Of a DNA stretch of 64,000 nucleotides, positions 48,207 through 56,531 are shown in pieces. The first letter of the stretch is position 1. The number at the start of each line of letters is the position of its first letter. Location: contig NZ_VZIZ01000006.1 of assembly GCF_009812035.1 (NCBI RefSeq), positions 1-64,000 of the forward strand, in the 5' to 3' direction. Both the position numbers and the translations under genes were made by a program. The DNA comes from Psychrobacter nivimaris. GTDB taxonomy: Bacteria > Pseudomonadota > Gammaproteobacteria > Pseudomonadales > Moraxellaceae. Under the pieces are notes generated by a model, which was not told the DNA's origin, did not search any database, and was given only the letters and a program-made list of their open reading frames with translations.

Positions 48207-48248
48207 CAAAAAACAACTGGCGTGGATAGCCAGTTGTTTTAGTTTTAA
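48207..48248. terminator. Bidirectional terminator between gspE and the RidA-family gene
   Basis: AAACAACTGGC pairs with GCCAGTTGTTT around a 7-nt loop. T runs follow on both strands, longer on the minus strand. Confidence 0.8.
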
Positions 48249-48288
48249 CGTTTTTCTAATTGTGGAGCTTTAGAGTTTTTAGTCGCTA

Positions 48289-48762
48289 TTATTTTGCAGC
48301 CATACATTCAATCTCAACGCTTGCTCCAGCAGCCAGTTCTGATACGCCAAAAGCCGAGCGTACAGGATAAGGCTTTATCATCTCAGACTTGTAGACCTTA
48401 TTAAAATCATCAAAGTCATCCATATCAGTCAGCATGACCATACATTTAACGATATCAGACTTACGGTAGCCATATTTTAATAGCGTGATATGGATGTTAT
48501 CGAGCACTTGTTTGGTTTCAGCTTTGATACCGCCTTTGACCAGTTTGCCATCTTTAAAGCCAATTTGTCCCGACATATACAATGTATTGCCCACGCGTAC
48601 AGCTTCTGAAAAAGGATAAGTACCGCCATCTCCCAAGAAAGTAGGGCTAGATTTAGCAATGCTAACAGCTGTCGTCGTATTAGCACTAGCGCTATGAACA
48701 AAACCCAATGAGCACAGAGTGGCTAGCGCTAGCGTAGATAGGCAAGTGCTAAGTTTGGACAT
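48289..48762 (-). CDS. RidA-family protein with an export signal
   Basis: A 157-aa protein whose residues 1-27 form a clear Sec signal peptide ending ASA. It is followed by a RidA/YjgF domain: GNTLYMSGQIGFKDGKLVKGG, DIVKCMVMLTDMDDF, PVRSAFGVSELAAGASVEIEC. The Arg of PVRSAF and the C-terminal Glu needed for imine/enamine hydrolysis are kept. Classical RidA is cytosolic and detoxifies reactive enamines; this one should act in the periplasm. It is 38 bp downstream of the DUF4442 gene on the same strand. Confidence 0.85.
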   Translation of the reverse strand: MSKLSTCLSTLALATLCSLGFVHSASANTTTAVSIAKSSPTFLGDGGTYPFSEAVRVGNTLYMSGQIGFKDGKLVKGGIKAETKQVLDNIHITLLKYGYRKSDIVKCMVMLTDMDDFDDFNKVYKSEMIKPYPVRSAFGVSELAAGASVEIECMAAK

Positions 48763-48800
48763 ACTGTTTCCTCATTGGGTTTGTTATCAATTTTTATTAA

Positions 48801-49526
48801 CTACTTATCAGCACTATTATTTTGAGTAGATGAAGCATCGCTTTCTTCGATTGGTGCCTCGGTTTTAGTGTCATCTTCTGCGTCTTTTTCAGACGCTTTA
48901 CCTTGGCGGCGTGCCTCTAGCTCTGCTTTTGGTATCCATGCCCAGGTCATCTCAACAACAATGGGATCACGGTCACTATCAGACTCACGATCTTTGATGA
49001 CACAAGGAATAATCATCTCACCTTTGGGCGTGTTTAGGATATTCAAACGTTGTTCATCAGACAAGCTTGCCACAGCAGCAATTTGACCTTTTTTGATTGG
49101 ACGATGGAAATTTACTGAGTAAGATTTAATCAGCAGGATACGATCAGAAGGCAAGTTCAAACCCAAAATAAAACCCGTTGCCGTCTCAGCCAGTAATGTG
49201 ATGGCGACTGCATGGATAGAGCCGATATGGTTTTGGACGGCTTTATTGTTGTTTAAACTAACGACCACTTGGTTTGGTTCTACCGTCTCATAATAAATGC
49301 CAGTCGTGCCGACATATGGGACGACCTTGCCAAAGGCTTTAGATAAAATACTTGAGCGTGCTCCAGCAGGCAGATATTTGGTGACGGATAACAGTTTAGT
49401 AAATTGATTGCTAATTGGTTTTAGCGTACTACTGGGTTTTTCAACTGAAGATTTTGTGCTGTCAGATACTTTGGCTGGCAGTTTATTGGTCAACTTGGCG
49501 GGTAGTTTTTTTAATAATCCTGACAT
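48801..49526 (-). CDS. DUF4442 hotdog-fold thioesterase-like protein
   Basis: A 241-aa protein with a central hotdog-fold region of the DUF4442/PaaI type (about 90-195): VEPNQVVVSLNNNKAVQNHIGSIHAVAITLLAETATGF and YSVNFHRPIKKGQIAAVASL. The family probably binds acyl-CoA, but its substrate is unknown. The N-terminal 45 residues are Lys/Ser-rich and the C-terminal 40 residues are acidic and low-complexity. It may be co-transcribed with the following RidA-family gene. Confidence 0.78.
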   Translation of the reverse strand: MSGLLKKLPAKLTNKLPAKVSDSTKSSVEKPSSTLKPISNQFTKLLSVTKYLPAGARSSILSKAFGKVVPYVGTTGIYYETVEPNQVVVSLNNNKAVQNHIGSIHAVAITLLAETATGFILGLNLPSDRILLIKSYSVNFHRPIKKGQIAAVASLSDEQRLNILNTPKGEMIIPCVIKDRESDSDRDPIVVEMTWAWIPKAELEARRQGKASEKDAEDDTKTEAPIEESDASSTQNNSADK

Positions 49527-49692
49527 ACAAAATTCCTTAACGTAAATGAGTTGAATGACATTCTTAGCATGGCTTTTTATGATGGCGACATAAATATAGA
49601 TAATGAAAGTCGCTACAAATACTATGGTACATCAACCATTGCCTTCCTACTATTATTAGCATGAACTGCTGCGCTTACAAAACAATAGTAGC

Positions 49693-49796
49693 GTTGCTAT
49701 GTTGCTATGTTGCTATGTTGCTATGTTGCTATGTTGCTATGTTGCTATGTTGCTATGTTGCTATGTTGCTATGTTGCTATGTTGCTATGTTGCTAG
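49693..49796. repeat. Tandem octanucleotide repeat, 12 copies of GTTGCTAT plus one variant
   Basis: Twelve perfect copies of GTTGCTAT (49693-49788) followed by GTTGCTAG (49789-49796). Perfect short tandem repeats of this length change copy number by polymerase slippage. It is intergenic, 195 bp before mcrB and 166 bp before the divergent DUF4442 gene. Confidence 0.97.
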
Positions 49797-49865
49797 GTTA
49801 TGTCATTAATTTAGATCACCACTTAAAGTAGTCTAGGTATCTTATATGCCAGCGTCATTTGGACA

Positions 49866-49919
49866 AAGGAAGCCGAGTGAAAGTACTACGAATAGTAGAC
49901 TAAGCGAGACTGACACCGC
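49866..49919. repeat. Dispersed intergenic repeat, copy 2
   Basis: Matches 14770-14823 at 43 of 54 positions with no gaps. It lies between the octamer tract and mcrB. Confidence 0.6.
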
Positions 49920-49991
49920 ATCTAATTTATAGAGGGTTGACTATAGTTACCATGCCAATAGACAGTCACGTTATAATGACAAAATGTTAGC

Positions 49992-51509
49992 ATGTCTGTT
50001 TTAAACCTGTTTTCAATGCCGCTGGATAACGTTATGCCTGATATGTCTACTCATGAACCGACCAATATTATTTATACGGGCGTTGCTGGTACAGGTAAAA
50101 CCTATAGATTACTGCAAATCGCGAAGCAATATACCGACTATCTATCCAAGACTGAAAATGAAGATTTATTAGAGCAGCTGCTGCAAGGTCTAAGCTGGCG
50201 CGAAGTATTATGTTTGGTATTTTTAGATTTACGTGCTGAACAACAGGATTTGTTAAAGGTACGAGAAATTATTGATCATCCTTTTTTTATGACGAAGGCT
50301 GCTCAGAACTCACGTGATAAAAATCTAGATAGCACAGCTTGGTTAGAGTTACGTAGACATAGCCCTACGAATTCTCAAACAGTCAGTTTTGATAACCGTG
50401 CTAGCCAAGCTTATTTTGATAAAGACAATAGTGGATCATGGTATTTATTGCCAGAGAGTATGGTGCTACTAGAAGATTTATCGCAGCAATTAGCAGAGTT
50501 TCAGCAAGCACAGCGTGACAACCAAGCCCATCAAAATCAAAACATCGGTCAGCAACGTTTTAGTATGGTGAGCTTCCATCAAGCCTACGGTTATGAAGAG
50601 TTTGTAGAAGGTATACGTCCTGTCATGAGTGGCGCCACTCAAGCAAATAATAGCATATCTAATCAAAATCAAATGAGTTACGCGGTGCAAGATGGGGCGT
50701 TTTTAAAGCTATGCCAACGCGCCGCCCGTGACCCTCAGCAGCGTTATGCCATGCTGATTGATGAGATTAACCGTGCTAACGTGTCACGGGTGTTTGGTGA
50801 GCTTCTTAGTTTGATAGAGCCTGATAAACGAGCGGGCAAGCCGAATGCGATGACAGTGAATTTGGCGTATTCTGGGCATGCTTTTAGTGTTCCTGCCAAT
50901 GTCGATATTTATGCCACTATGAATACCCAAGACCATTCTTTAGCACCACTTGATATGGCATTACGCCGACGTTTTCGTTTCATTGACTGTCCACCGCAGC
51001 CTGATTTACTATCGACAATTTATGACAGCAATGACATTGATACTGGACTGTCTGACGGTTCAGAAGCAAGCGCGATAGATTTGAGTAAATTACTAACAGG
51101 CTTGAATAGACGTATCGTGCAGACACTGGGAATAGAAGCACAGTTGGGGCATGCGTTTTTGTTCACCGTCACTCAGTTAGAGCAATTACAAACAGCTCTC
51201 GTTGAACAAATTATTCCTCAATTGGCTCAAGCAGCTGGTGGCCAAATTACGGTGCTACAGTATATCTTTGGAGATGAGCAGCAACCGACGAGTAAGCAGT
51301 TCGTACAGGACAGTCAAGCATTGATGAATGACGAATTGTATAATCCGATGGGCAACCAAAACAATGCTTCCGCTGAACACCAAATATTTGCAGGGCAGGG
51401 TTCTTTTCTTGGTCAGTCTATGAATGTGAATAGTTATACTATCAATGCCGATTTGATTGCTAGGGATGGTGAGTTTAATAATGCTGCTATCTATCAGCGT
51501 TTGTACTAG
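49992..51509 (+). CDS. mcrB: McrB-like AAA+ NTPase of a modification-dependent restriction system
   Basis: The NTP-driven motor of an McrBC-type system, which translocates DNA and activates the McrC nuclease. Walker A is GVAGTGKT (30-37), the McrB family FHQAYGYEEFVEGIRP is at 195-210, Walker B MLIDEINRANVSRVFGELLSL is at 254-274, then ATMNTQDHS and RRRFRF. There is no N-terminal methyl-DNA-binding domain. Instead about 150 residues lie between Walker A and FHQ, including SWREVLCLVFLDL and STAWLELRRHSP. It has 505 aa and no obvious ribosome site. mcrC follows after 15 bp. Confidence 0.85.
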   Translation: MSVLNLFSMPLDNVMPDMSTHEPTNIIYTGVAGTGKTYRLLQIAKQYTDYLSKTENEDLLEQLLQGLSWREVLCLVFLDLRAEQQDLLKVREIIDHPFFMTKAAQNSRDKNLDSTAWLELRRHSPTNSQTVSFDNRASQAYFDKDNSGSWYLLPESMVLLEDLSQQLAEFQQAQRDNQAHQNQNIGQQRFSMVSFHQAYGYEEFVEGIRPVMSGATQANNSISNQNQMSYAVQDGAFLKLCQRAARDPQQRYAMLIDEINRANVSRVFGELLSLIEPDKRAGKPNAMTVNLAYSGHAFSVPANVDIYATMNTQDHSLAPLDMALRRRFRFIDCPPQPDLLSTIYDSNDIDTGLSDGSEASAIDLSKLLTGLNRRIVQTLGIEAQLGHAFLFTVTQLEQLQTALVEQIIPQLAQAAGGQITVLQYIFGDEQQPTSKQFVQDSQALMNDELYNPMGNQNNASAEHQIFAGQGSFLGQSMNVNSYTINADLIARDGEFNNAAIYQRLY

Positions 51510-51524
51510 CAGGATGACTGTTCA

Positions 51525-53045
51525 GTGATAACGAATAATCCATATTACGCCAAAGAGCACGCTATTAGGGCAAACAGTCGCCAGACTCGTATCCCTAACA
51601 GTAGTGTCGCTACCATGAATGTTATCACCGTGTTTGAGCATCAACGTTTGACCGTGCATGATTTTTTGCACGCGTCTGACTTCGATTGGCTAATGGCACA
51701 AGAGTTTGCAGTATTTACTATCAAGCGTAAGCAAGGGCAATGGCAGCTTAAGGTTGGGCACTATATTGGGATTATTCTCCTACCTAGTGGCATAACGCTT
51801 GAGATATTGCCAAAGCTAAATCAGTCTACTCAGAGCAATGATATCGTCCAGACCCGTCATTGGGTACAGGGTATGCTATCGGATTTAATTCATCTTGATG
51901 CGCATAACAATCGTAAGCTACCCAATACGAAAAATTTCGGTCAGTTTAGTTCCCAGTCCACTCCTTTACCGTTGAAAGTATTGCCTATATCAGATTGGCT
52001 GATTGAGCAGTTTTTGCAGCGTTTAATGGATTATCAACCAACCAAGCATTATCAGGCTCAGATTGAAAATCAGGCATCCTTGCAAGGTCGACTGCTCATC
52101 AAAGAGCAACTGCGTCACAATAGTATGCAACCGCATAAGTTCATCTGTGAAAGTAGCGTATTAAGTCACGACATGTTGGCCAATCGGCTGATTAAGAGAG
52201 CATTGGTTTACTTGATGCCTTTATTGCCCCAGTTTATTTCTTCAAAGCTGTTACAGCTATGGCAGCAGGTGTCTACGCTAAACAACCGCGAAATGCAGCA
52301 GATAGCGTTAATATATACTCAAGCAAAGCGTCAGCTAGACATTCAACCACTCCAAAAGCAAAAACTGCATGCCGCGCAGCAGTTAGTAGACTTGGCATAC
52401 TGGTTATTGAAACAGACGATAGCTGCGACAGGTAACGGTATTGATCCAAATAGACAAAATTGCTCTCAGCTAAGATTGTGTTTATTGATTGATATGAATC
52501 AAGCTTTTGAGCAATGGGCAAGTCAGCGTATCGCATCTGTATTTCAGCAGATTAGTAGCAATTATCGTCCTTTTTACCAAACCCAAAGTGTCTGGCTTAA
52601 CGATGCTGAGGGACTAGCATGCTTATCTATACGGCCTGATTTGCTGATATTTGAAATCGTCTCCGATGATTGTCAAAACCAGAACGATATAGTACCTAAT
52701 CAAACTAAAGCCAAAAACAAAACCAAAGGTTGCTACAGTCATGTCATCGATATTAAGTGGAAGTATTTACCGCATGCCGCTGCGATTAGTGCGAGCGACG
52801 CTTATCAATTGACCAGCTATGCACAAGCTTACTTGGCGGGGCAGGTCTGGTTGGTTTACCCAGTGCTAGGTAATGATAGGCAACCAGTAGCGCTCAAGCA
52901 GCAATCACATTATAGTAATAATGATAGCAGTAGCGATGATATTAAAAACAATGGATCAATTGATGCCCATTTATGGTTAATGCCGTTTGATGTTTTGACA
53001 GGCACACTTAACGGTGAAGTACTGCCACATTTGGACAAAGCTTAA
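51525..53045 (+). CDS. mcrC: McrC-like nuclease subunit of the restriction system
   Basis: The predicted endonuclease partner of the McrB-like motor. The N-terminal part is the McrC beta-barrel-like region (FAVFTIKRKQGQWQLKVGHYIGII, LPSGITLEILPKL). The C-terminal half carries the PD-(D/E)xK nuclease core: RPDLLIFE with D372, then VIDIKWKYL with D409 and K411. At 506 aa it is longer than E. coli McrC (348) because of helical spacers in the middle. The GTG start at 51525 gives a 15-bp gap to mcrB; an ATG at 51615 is an alternative. Confidence 0.83.
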   Translation: MITNNPYYAKEHAIRANSRQTRIPNSSVATMNVITVFEHQRLTVHDFLHASDFDWLMAQEFAVFTIKRKQGQWQLKVGHYIGIILLPSGITLEILPKLNQSTQSNDIVQTRHWVQGMLSDLIHLDAHNNRKLPNTKNFGQFSSQSTPLPLKVLPISDWLIEQFLQRLMDYQPTKHYQAQIENQASLQGRLLIKEQLRHNSMQPHKFICESSVLSHDMLANRLIKRALVYLMPLLPQFISSKLLQLWQQVSTLNNREMQQIALIYTQAKRQLDIQPLQKQKLHAAQQLVDLAYWLLKQTIAATGNGIDPNRQNCSQLRLCLLIDMNQAFEQWASQRIASVFQQISSNYRPFYQTQSVWLNDAEGLACLSIRPDLLIFEIVSDDCQNQNDIVPNQTKAKNKTKGCYSHVIDIKWKYLPHAAAISASDAYQLTSYAQAYLAGQVWLVYPVLGNDRQPVALKQQSHYSNNDSSSDDIKNNGSIDAHLWLMPFDVLTGTLNGEVLPHLDKA

Positions 53046-53177
53046 TATCGTTATCAATGACAACGCGAATGACTGACTAATTGATAGATAAAAAAGGGTC
53101 TTTCTGTCACTATTTTGGCGAAATTGACGTAATTTTAAAAAAATTAGCGATTATTTGAAATTAATCGAAAATAGGTG

Positions 53178-53206
53178 TTGACACAATCGCCTTTACCCCT
53201 TAATAT
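53178..53206 (+). promoter_or_regulatory. Near-consensus promoter of the tRNA cluster
   Basis: TTGACA (53178-53183), a 17-bp spacer, then TAATAT (53201-53206). It lies about 90 bp upstream of tRNA-Pro and reads towards it. Confidence 0.82.
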
Positions 53207-53294
53207 GTGCACCTCGATAGCGAGGAACATTAACAAGTTAGCGGCATTGCCAACAACGAGTTGATTAACAAACTATCGTGATAATAGAGAATTT

Positions 53295-53371
<77 letters not shown>

Positions 53372-53382
53372 TCTATTTTAAG

Positions 53383-53402
53383 AGCCTTACAGGCTTTTTT
53401 TT
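53383..53402 (+). terminator. Terminator after tRNA-Pro
   Basis: AGCCT-TAC-AGGCT followed by a run of T, 12 bp past the CCA end. It may reduce but not abolish read-through to the next tRNAs. Confidence 0.7.
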
Positions 53403-53476
53403 ATGTATAACGGTTTAGTTTCTGATATAGTAAAATATATCGTAAAGTAAACTTAGTATATAAAAGTCCTCTAAGA

Positions 53477-53553
53477 GCGCCTGTAGCTCAGCTGGATAGA
53501 GCATCTCCCTTCTAAGGAGGTGGCCGCAGGTTCGAATCCTGCCAGGCGCACCA
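53477..53553 (+). tRNA. tRNA-Arg (anticodon TCT)
   Basis: Acceptor stem GCGCCTG/CAGGCGC, anticodon loop CTTCTAA with TCT, T loop GGTTCGAATCC and encoded CCA. Reads AGA codons. Confidence 0.96.
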
Positions 53554-53593
53554 TTTAGCCTGCAAATCTTGCCTATTCTTTGGCAATAGTTAT

Positions 53594-53670
53594 GGCGGTT
53601 GTAGCTCAGTTGGTAGAGCCCCGGGTTGTGATCTCGGTTGTCGTGGGTTCGAGTCCCATCAGTCGCCCCA
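53594..53670 (+). tRNA. tRNA-His (anticodon GTG)
   Basis: Anticodon loop TTGTGAT with GTG. The extra 5' G (53594) opposite C73 is the hallmark of tRNA-His. The acceptor stem includes two G-T wobbles. CCA is encoded. Confidence 0.95.
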
Positions 53671-54114
53671 TATTTTATTCTGTATGTACCTACATACAAA
53701 TCATATCTTAATCTAAAAATATATAAGTAATAGCACTCGCCCTTGATGGCGATTTTTTTATGCCTATTCGATTTTATCTCTATATTATCTTTATAATATT
53801 AAACAGATAAAGTTTGATAGCACCTTCAATACTAGATAACCCTCCAAATTTTTATCAATACTTCCTGTAGGTTTTCCTTAAGGCCTAGCGTGACTGTGTC
53901 TCCTCTATTATTGTTTAGTAATTCTAATAAGTAAATAGACATGACGTTTTAAATGATGCATTATGCTTAAGTGTTATCACATCCATACTATTCAATAAAA
54001 ATTATTTATTGGAGCAAGCATTGGCATAGAGCAAACCGACAGAAATTGTTATTAAGAATACTATTATTTTTTAAGATGAATCGTTATTAATCTGCATTAT
54101 TGAGGAATTGATTG
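53671..54114. other. Region between tRNA-His and the AraC-family gene
   Basis: Contains the tRNA terminator and about 350 bp of AT-rich DNA without a recognisable gene. No partial tRNA copy or attachment-site repeat was found, so there is no sign of an integrated island on this side. Confidence 0.45.
53733..53760 (+). terminator. Terminator of the tRNA cluster
   Basis: TCGCC-CTTGAT-GGCGA followed by seven T, 67 bp after tRNA-His. Confidence 0.75.
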
Positions 54115-55056
54115 ATGGACGCACTGAGTGTATTGCTGCAAAACGTGCATTTATTTGAGACTAAGTATTATCGTCTAAATGGCACTGGCAATTGGTCTTA
54201 TTCTATTACTAGAAAAGACACCATTTTATTTTACTTAGTAATGTCTGGCGGTTTTTGCATTGATGTTGGTAATGGTCTACGAGAAGCTCGCGCTGGCGAC
54301 ATGATCATGATTCCGAATGCGCACAAGCATGTGAGTTACGCACTCAATCACCATGGCGATGTTGCTGAGTCGCTTGATGAACTATTGAGTAATTGCACCG
54401 AGCGTACACTTGATATCGATGGCGATGGCGATGGAGACCCCAATTCTTCTTTGATACTGATCGAATGTAAGTACGACAAAGAGATGATTAATCCTCTGTT
54501 GTCAGTACTGCCACCGATATTGCCTGAACTCAATGATGCTGCTGACGGTCGGTTTGAAGTGATTGATGTAGAGATAAAGCTGCTAACACTAGAAGCTGAG
54601 CGTGAGCGTATGGGCAAAACGGCCGTAATCAATCATTGGGCAAGCATCATGATGATTGAGTGTTTGCGCGTCTATATCGAAAGCTTGCCTGAAGCTACAG
54701 AAAATTGGCTCAAAGCCATGAAAGATCCATTTCTGACCAAGGCGCTAGCTGCAATGCATGGCGCACCGAGTGAAAGCTGGACCATTCATCAGCTTGCCGA
54801 AGTAGCAGGGATGTCACGTTCCAGCTTTGCACAGCGTTTCAAAGACACTGTTGGCATGCCACCACTGACTTATCTGATCGATTACCGCTTACGATTGGCG
54901 GCTCGCTATTTACGCTTACAGCAAAACAGTATTAGCCGTATCAGTGAGATGGTGGGCTACGCTTCAGATTCGACTTTTAGTCAGGCATTTAAACGTGTGT
55001 ATGGTGTCTCGCCAAAAGTATACCGCCAGCAGTATCGACAGAACAATCTTGAATAG
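54115..55056 (+). CDS. AraC-family transcriptional regulator with cupin sensor
   Basis: A 313-aa regulator. The N-terminal cupin_6-type sensor includes DTILFYLVMSGGFCIDVGNG and ARAGDMIMIPNAHKHVSY. The C-terminal double helix-turn-helix has WTIHQLAEVAGMSRSSFAQRFKDTVGMPPLTYLIDYRLRLAARYL and SRISEMVGYASDSTFSQAFKRVYGVSPKVYRQQ. The effector is unknown. I start at the ATG (54115), 7 nt after GAGGAA; a TTG one codon earlier is also in frame. No obvious target gene is adjacent, so it may act at a distance. Confidence 0.88.
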   Translation: MDALSVLLQNVHLFETKYYRLNGTGNWSYSITRKDTILFYLVMSGGFCIDVGNGLREARAGDMIMIPNAHKHVSYALNHHGDVAESLDELLSNCTERTLDIDGDGDGDPNSSLILIECKYDKEMINPLLSVLPPILPELNDAADGRFEVIDVEIKLLTLEAERERMGKTAVINHWASIMMIECLRVYIESLPEATENWLKAMKDPFLTKALAAMHGAPSESWTIHQLAEVAGMSRSSFAQRFKDTVGMPPLTYLIDYRLRLAARYLRLQQNSISRISEMVGYASDSTFSQAFKRVYGVSPKVYRQQYRQNNLE

Positions 55057-55386
55057 TTTTACAATTAAAATTCTAGTTCCAGTTTCTGTTTATTTAAGTA
55101 GAATCTCGAAGATAAGCGCTAAGGTCATTTATATGTCCTTGGCGCTTTTTTAATTTGTGAATACTTGTTATTTGTAGATGTTGAGTCACTCATATCTATA
55201 AGGCCTTTGGTAACTTGCTATGGCTATTTTAGTTAAGGGCAGCTGACATTGAGTCTGTGTTCAGGTACTATGGGTTGATGAGTCGTCGAGACAAAAGCGT
55301 TAGTGTTATAACGCGTTATATGTCCTTATATGCTAGGTGTATAAAAGGATCGAGACGATGTTTATCTTCGCTGCTGATGGTATGTT
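55057..55386. other. Gap between the AraC-family gene and the 353-aa hypothetical gene
   Basis: Holds the AraC-gene terminator. The rest shows no coding potential. Confidence 0.4.
55113..55152 (+). terminator. Terminator of the AraC-family gene
   Basis: AGCGCTAAGG pairs with CCTTGGCGCT (one wobble), followed by six T. Confidence 0.8.
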
Positions 55387-56448
55387 ATGACTGAACCGAC
55401 CGCAAAGCTAAATGCAGGAAACAATGGCCAACAAGAGGCTGCTGCACCTGCTAAAACAGAAAGTAATGTTGATAAAAACAATGCTGTAGAGAACCCGCAT
55501 GTCGGCAAAGAGGCGCCGAAAAATGAGCCGGTAGATACACCTGATAAGGCGGCATTATTGACGATGTTTACCTTGTCAGATATCGAGGCGGTAGCAACTG
55601 AAGCAGTAATATCTGAGTCATCCGATAGTCTTACAGTAGCTGCAAAACCTGTGGCGCAAGAAACCAATGTCGCTACGCAGCGTGTTGCGCTTTATCGTGT
55701 TCAGCATGAGCGTACTCGACTGTTATATATGGCATCTGCCAATACGCGTCCTACTTACTTAGTACAAACCCTGAAGCCACAATTCGCAGAATATCAGCAA
55801 TATTTACTTGCGCAGCAGCTCGATAAACGTGGGTTGATGGATACGGATACGCTCGAAAGACTCTGGCAGCAGCTGCATGTGGTCGATGACATTATTGCAG
55901 ATATCGTGCGTCATATGCCTGCACAGCAGCCCGCCGGTTGGCAGCTGACGACTCAAGATGGTCGCAATCCATTGTGCTTTGCTACGGTCGGTAAGTTAAA
56001 GCACGGCAAGCCAATTCGCGACCAAGGTAGCCTCAATAGTTATGTGCTTGGACATTTTGGCGTGAGTAGCTTTACCTACGATCGAGGCTATTATATTGGT
56101 CATGTGGTTGGTTATTTATTCAGCTGTTATTATTGTGCTCACTTGTCGATCACTTATGGCGTCACAGCCCTTGGACAGCAAGTCGTGGCTGACTATGATT
56201 ACGCCAGTCTTGAAACCCCGCATATGGTCAGATTATTACAAGGTCTTGACGGTTATTGCAAAAAACGCATTTATCAGTTGGCCGTTATTTGTGCGCGCTT
56301 GAGTGTTTTCGCGAGTGATAAACGTATTGAAAGAATGCTAATCGCTGAGGTCAATGACTTTGATAAAAAGCTACAGCAGCAGCATTTGGATGTCTTATTA
56401 TTACAAGGTTTAATGCCTGATAGTAATGACTCAACGCCACTGCTCTAA
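55387..56448 (+). CDS. Uncharacterised 353-aa protein
   Basis: I do not recognise a family. Residues 1-95 are low-complexity (Ala, Glu, Lys, Asn, Thr) and probably disordered. Residues 100-350 look folded and helical, with VALYRVQHERTRLLYMASANTRPTYLV, an aromatic/Cys stretch RGYYIGHVVGYLFSCYYCAHLS and a helical end. It has no signal peptide and no clear membrane helix, although the aromatic stretch is moderately hydrophobic. It is 83 bp upstream of gspF on the same strand, so a link to type II secretion is possible but only positional. Confidence 0.65.
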   Translation: MTEPTAKLNAGNNGQQEAAAPAKTESNVDKNNAVENPHVGKEAPKNEPVDTPDKAALLTMFTLSDIEAVATEAVISESSDSLTVAAKPVAQETNVATQRVALYRVQHERTRLLYMASANTRPTYLVQTLKPQFAEYQQYLLAQQLDKRGLMDTDTLERLWQQLHVVDDIIADIVRHMPAQQPAGWQLTTQDGRNPLCFATVGKLKHGKPIRDQGSLNSYVLGHFGVSSFTYDRGYYIGHVVGYLFSCYYCAHLSITYGVTALGQQVVADYDYASLETPHMVRLLQGLDGYCKKRIYQLAVICARLSVFASDKRIERMLIAEVNDFDKKLQQQHLDVLLLQGLMPDSNDSTPLL

Positions 56449-56531
56449 GCGTTGAATGTCAAATTAATAAATTTCTATTAAGTCATAAATTATAACTGTC
56501 TACCTGTAAGTCTCTTAGGATATCTGTTGCC

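Larger units (their letters stand above)
49527..49991. other. Region upstream of mcrB with tandem octamers and a dispersed repeat
   Basis: About 465 bp between the DUF4442 gene and mcrB. It holds the octanucleotide tract (49693-49796), copy 2 of the dispersed repeat (49866-49919) and a TATAAT at 49972-49977, 14 bp before the mcrB ATG. No ribosome site was seen before mcrB. Confidence 0.6.

Noticed and set aside
49693-49796. Considered as a CRISPR array
   Set aside because: Units are 8 bp with no spacers and no cas genes nearby; it is a simple tandem repeat.
53415-53699. 94-aa minus-strand ORF reading GATDGTRTHDNRDHNPGLYQLS
   Set aside because: It is the antisense of tRNA-His and tRNA-Arg. 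This is a well-known spurious protein produced by translating tRNA genes.
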